DNA from: an uncultured Oscillospiraceae bacterium
GTDB taxonomy: Bacteria > Bacillota > Clostridia > Oscillospirales > Oscillospiraceae
Assembly (NCBI GenBank): GCA_947623745.1
Contig: CANQHN010000002.1
Location: 62,001-126,000, forward strand
DNA: 64,000 nt
Reading direction: 5' to 3'
The translations under genes and the position numbers were made by a program. Numbering within the stretch: the stretch's first letter is position 1; each line of letters begins with the position of its first letter. Shown here piece by piece: positions 60,934 to 64,000 of the stretch. The notes below the pieces were generated by a model. It had not been told where the DNA came from. It worked only from the letters and a program-made list of their open reading frames with translations, and did no database searches.

Positions 60934-63474
60934 ATGAAACACGTTCCCCGCACTTCCCTGCCCCGCCGGCTGGGCGCGCTGGCCCTGTCCCTGCTGCTCC
61001 TTCTCCCCACGGCCTACGCTTCGGCGGGCGAGGAAAAACTCCGAACGGAGTATGAACTGGCCGACGGGCTTACATACGTGAACACCATCACCAGCCACCC
61101 CGCCGGCGGACGGGTGGAGAGCTACGCGCTGGAGCTGTCCGACAGCCGTGACGTGCTCCCCATCACCCTCCAGAGCTCCGGCACCCTCTACTCCGGCGCC
61201 ACCATCGGCCGGGCGGTGGAGCAGGCCGAGGGCCTGGGCTACCGCGTGCTGGGCGCCGTCAACAGCGATTTCTTCGCCATGTCCACTGGTGTGCCCATGG
61301 GCATCGTCGTCGAGGACGGGGTGTACAAGTCCAGCCCCGAGGGCAGGACCGCCCTCACCATCACCGACGGCACCTTCGCCCTGGTGGAGCAGCCCCAGGT
61401 GACCATCACCCTGACCAACGCCTCCACCGGTCAGGAGACCGCCCTGACCCACCTGAACAAGTGGCGCTCCGCGGGGGGCGGGCTCTACCTGCTCAACGAG
61501 TATTTCTCCACCGTGTCCACCCGCACCTCCACCGACGGGTGGATGGTGCGCATGGTGCCCCTGGACAGCGAGGCGGAGCTGTCCGTGTCCGGCCAGATGG
61601 AGCTGGAGGTCACCGAGCTGCTGGAGGGCAGCGAGGCCGCCCCCATCGGGGAGGACAACTACATCCTCACCGCCGACAAGGGCGCCGGCATGGAGTCGGT
61701 GTTCAAGTCCTTCCAGGTGGGCGACATCATCACTCTGACCACCCAGTGCTCCCCGGAGCTGGAGGACGCGCAGTGGGCCTGCGGCGCTGGCGACGTGCTC
61801 ATCCGGGACGGGCAGGTCACCGATTCCTCCGCCTGGGCCTACGCCAAGGACGGCCGGAACCCCCGCACCGCTCTGGGCGTGAAACGGGACGGCACCACGG
61901 TGCTGTACGCGGTGGACGGCCGGCAGTCGGGCTACTCCGCCGGTCTGAGCGAGGCGGACCTGGCCAATGAGCTGCTGGAGCAGGGCTGCCAGTGGGCCGT
62001 CAACCTGGACGGCGGCGGCTCCACCACCATGAGCGTGTGGGTCCCCGGCCAGGCCGGCCCCGCCATCGTCAACCGGCCCTCTGAAGGCAAGGCCCGCTCC
62101 TGCGCCACCTACCTGCTGCTGGTCACCGAGGAGACCGGCAGCGGCCGCCCGGAGCGGCTGGCCCTGAAGAACGACGGCCTGGTGGTGCTGGCCGGGACCA
62201 GCGTGGACCTGGGCGAGGTGGCCGTGCTGGACGACGCGCTGAACCTGCTGGATGAGCAGGCCGACGACGTGACCATCCGCTCCCAGGACGACCTGGGCGA
62301 GGTGGACGGCACGATCTATACCGCCGGGGACCGCGCTGGCACCGACACCTTCACCCTGCGCTCCCGGGACCTGGACGCCCGGGGCACAGCGCAGATCCAC
62401 GTGGTCACCGAGCTGACCGAGCTGGCCGTCACGAAGGCCGGGGAGAGCGGGGCCCTGACCTCCCTCTCCGTGAAGCCCGGCGAGCAGGTGGCCCTGGCCG
62501 CCACCGGCCAGTTCTGGTCCCGGACCGCCATGCGGGACGTGGACGGCGTCACCTGGAGCGTCCAGGGGGACGTGGGCAGCGTGGATGAGTTCGGGGTATT
62601 CACCGCCGCCGACGGCGGGGCCTCCGGCACCATCACCGCTCAGGCCGGCGGTCTGACCAAGACCATCCCCGTGGCCCTCACCGGCATCCACCTGGACGTG
62701 ACCGAGGAACACTGGGCCTTCCCGGCGGTGGAGTACTGCTACAGCAATGGACTGGTCAGCGGCGTCACCCCCACGGAGTTCGGCCCCTCCCAGCAGATCC
62801 GACGGGGCGACTTCCTGCTGATGCTCTACCGCGCCGCGGGCCAGCCGGCGGTCACCACTACGGCTGACTTCCCTGACCTGTCCGCCGAGGACTACTACTA
62901 CACCGCCATCTCCTGGGCCGTGGAGAACAGCCTCGCCTCCGGCATGGACGACGGCACCTTCGCCCCCAGGAGCAACGTCACCCGGGAACAGGCCTTCGTC
63001 ATCCTCAACCGGGTGCTGCCCATCCTGGGCATCCACCTGGACAGCGTCCCCGCCTACGTGCTGGACCAGTTCAAAGACCGCGCCGACCTGGCCTCCTGGG
63101 CCGCCGACCACGCCGCCCCCCTGGTGGCCTACCAGATCGTCAGCGGCAGCGACGGCCGGCTCAACCCCAAGGGGGAGCTGTCCCGGGCGGAGATGGCCGC
63201 CCTGCTGTATAAGCTGGGCAGCTTCGACCCGGCGGCCGTCACCCCTGTCATCCCCGATCTGCCTGCGGACGCGGTCACCGGCGTGGTCTCCGGGGCCTCC
63301 ACCCTGAACGTCCGTTCCGGCCCCGGCACCAGTTATGAGGTCCTGGGCCGGCTGGCCGAGGGCGACACGGTCACCGTCCTGGAGCGGCTGGACAGCGGCT
63401 GGCTGCGCATCCAGTTCCCCGGCGCCCCCGAGGGCGGATACGTCTCCGCGGATTACGTGGCCATCCAGGGATAA
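60934..63474 (+). CDS. Secreted NAGPA-like phosphodiester glycosidase with SLH and SH3 domains
   Basis: 846 residues. Signal peptide (1-26, YASA). NAGPA-like domain (about 60-400): AVNSDFFAMSTGVPMGIV, NPRTALGVKRDGTTVLYAVDGRQSGYSAGL and NLDGGGSTTM. A beta-rich middle follows (about 410-590; Ig-like), then three SLH repeats (about 595-775; EEHWAFPAVEYCYSNGLVSG, DYYYTAISWAVENSLASG, AAPLVAYQIVSG) and a C-terminal SH3 (about 785-845; LNVRSGPGTSYEVLG). SLH units should hold it to pyruvylated wall polymer, made with help of the CsaB gene nearby. ATG 60934 has GGAAAGG upstream. Confidence 0.92.
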   Translation: MKHVPRTSLPRRLGALALSLLLLLPTAYASAGEEKLRTEYELADGLTYVNTITSHPAGGRVESYALELSDSRDVLPITLQSSGTLYSGATIGRAVEQAEGLGYRVLGAVNSDFFAMSTGVPMGIVVEDGVYKSSPEGRTALTITDGTFALVEQPQVTITLTNASTGQETALTHLNKWRSAGGGLYLLNEYFSTVSTRTSTDGWMVRMVPLDSEAELSVSGQMELEVTELLEGSEAAPIGEDNYILTADKGAGMESVFKSFQVGDIITLTTQCSPELEDAQWACGAGDVLIRDGQVTDSSAWAYAKDGRNPRTALGVKRDGTTVLYAVDGRQSGYSAGLSEADLANELLEQGCQWAVNLDGGGSTTMSVWVPGQAGPAIVNRPSEGKARSCATYLLLVTEETGSGRPERLALKNDGLVVLAGTSVDLGEVAVLDDALNLLDEQADDVTIRSQDDLGEVDGTIYTAGDRAGTDTFTLRSRDLDARGTAQIHVVTELTELAVTKAGESGALTSLSVKPGEQVALAATGQFWSRTAMRDVDGVTWSVQGDVGSVDEFGVFTAADGGASGTITAQAGGLTKTIPVALTGIHLDVTEEHWAFPAVEYCYSNGLVSGVTPTEFGPSQQIRRGDFLLMLYRAAGQPAVTTTADFPDLSAEDYYYTAISWAVENSLASGMDDGTFAPRSNVTREQAFVILNRVLPILGIHLDSVPAYVLDQFKDRADLASWAADHAAPLVAYQIVSGSDGRLNPKGELSRAEMAALLYKLGSFDPAAVTPVIPDLPADAVTGVVSGASTLNVRSGPGTSYEVLGRLAEGDTVTVLERLDSGWLRIQFPGAPEGGYVSADYVAIQG

Positions 63475-63480
63475 CAAAAA

Positions 63481-63520
63481 CGCACCCCCGTCCCAACGAA
63501 AGGGACGGGGGTGTTTCTTT
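63481..63520. terminator. Bidirectional terminator
   Basis: CACCCCCGTCCC/GGGACGGGGGTG stem, then TTTCTTTTCTTTT rightward, between converging genes. Confidence 0.85.
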
Positions 63521-63526
63521 TCTTTT

Positions 63527-64000
63527 CTATTTGACCCGCAGGCGCTTGACCAACTCCTCGCTGGGCTCCACCCAGGCGGTCTCATAGGTGGTGTAGACCA
63601 CCATGCCGGGGCGGGCGCCGGCGGGCTTCTTCACGTACTTCACCGGCGTGTAGTCCACCGGAACCCGGCCGCTCTCCCGCCCCTGGGAGAACCAGGCGGC
63701 CAGACGGGCGGCCTCGTTGAGGCTCTGCAGGTCCGGCTGGCCCCCCTCGGTCCACAGGATGACGTGGGAGCCGTGGATCTTCTGGGTGTGGAACCAGATA
63801 TCGCTCTTGAAGGCCTGCTTGCAGGTGAGCAGGTCGTTCTGGGTGTTGTTCTTGCCCACGCTGATGCGCAGGCCGGCGCTGGAGCGGAACTCCATGGGCT
63901 TGGAGGACACCCGGCGCTCCCGCCCCTTCGCCTTGGAGGGGCGGCGGAGATAGCCGGTATCGGTGAGCTCCTGGCGGATCTCCTGCAGGTCCCGCTCCCC
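63527..64000 (-). CDS. rqcH: RqcH/FbpA-type NFACT protein, C-terminal part
   Basis: The last 157 codons; the frame stays open through the right edge. The visible part is the NFACT-R (DUF814) RNA-binding domain: DLQEIRQELTDTGYLR, then RSSAGLRISVGKNNTQNDLLT, SDIWFHTQKIHGSHVIL, LNEAARLAAWFSQGR, VPVDYTPVKYVKKPAGARPGMVVY. RqcH recruits tRNA-Ala to stalled 50S subunits and adds C-terminal Ala tails for degradation. Ends 6 bases before a terminator. Confidence 0.93.
   Translation of the reverse strand, partial: GERDLQEIRQELTDTGYLRRPSKAKGRERRVSSKPMEFRSSAGLRISVGKNNTQNDLLTCKQAFKSDIWFHTQKIHGSHVILWTEGGQPDLQSLNEAARLAAWFSQGRESGRVPVDYTPVKYVKKPAGARPGMVVYTTYETAWVEPSEELVKRLRVK

Noticed and set aside
60763..63585. 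940-codon leftward open frame opposite the NAGPA-SLH gene
   Set aside because: Low-complexity His/Gly/Val/Asp translation typical of the antisense of a GC-rich gene. No RBS, and the plus-strand protein has clear domains.

Overview
The window is 64 kb of chromosome from a GC-rich, spore-forming, Gram-positive anaerobe. Gene content and gene order suggest Clostridia, family Oscillospiraceae, near Flavonifractor, Lawsonibacter or Pseudoflavonifractor. Supporting signs are a B. subtilis-like nusB-xseA-xseB-ispA-dxs-tlyA-nadK-argR-recN operon, spoVAD/spoVAE and a SleB-type hydrolase, an OadB-type Na+ pump subunit, CsaB with an SLH-domain protein, a T-box in front of alaS, and AGGAGG-type ribosome binding sites. 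Both window edges cut a gene. No phage, insertion sequence, CRISPR array or rRNA was seen. The taxonomic placement is inference.

Left part (1-12.8 kb): the start of an Ala/Pro-rich exported protein; an ECF transporter S component; a glutamate module (gltS plus a GlnK/GlnL-like two-component system); a small protein followed by diaminopropionate ammonia-lyase. Next come an amylosucrase-like GH13 enzyme, a 42-residue Gln/Asn/Lys-rich mini-protein, and an operon of circularly permuted ATP-grasp, alpha-E and transglutaminase-like proteins. A membrane GT2 glycosyltransferase points the other way. The mini-protein beside this uncharacterised peptide-ligase-type cluster is the best candidate for an undescribed system.

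Middle (12.8-43 kb): recN back to nusB is one leftward operon (DNA repair, arginine repressor, NAD kinase, isoprenoid precursors, exonuclease VII). It is followed by a SleB hydrolase, metF-tcdA, an OadB/OadG-like pair behind a riboswitch-like leader, spoVAD-spoVAE, and cysK. An iscS-iscU unit is framed by two closely related three-cysteine Rrf2 regulators. Then come an aldo/keto reductase, a YgjP-type peptidase, an HD protein, DegV, TrmD, an orphan TRAP binding protein, a YerC-methyltransferase-Hsp33 operon, pfkA, and a cluster of five tRNAs (Val, Asp, Phe, Gly, Cys).

Right part (43-64 kb): a PanE-like reductase; an alanine T-box leading into a DUF3887-like lipoprotein and alaS, where alaS carries a striking AT-rich patch; a YcxB-like protein; an OmpR-type two-component system; a 97-aa unknown gene and an SH3-NlpC/P60 endopeptidase behind an operator-like palindrome. 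Next is a leftward envelope-polymer operon (murJ, O-antigen-ligase-like, GT4, two DUF4330-like proteins, GT4-CsaB fusion), then a secreted NAGPA-SLH-SH3 protein, and finally the C-terminus of RqcH.

Regulation: many intergenic regions carry near-consensus sigma-A promoters with 17-bp spacing. TGTAAC repeats at 11-bp period occur before both cell-wall hydrolase units, and a shared GATAGGTTA motif occurs before cysK and iscS. All coordinates were read by eye. Starts were moved from the longest ORF to the best ribosome binding site where indicated.
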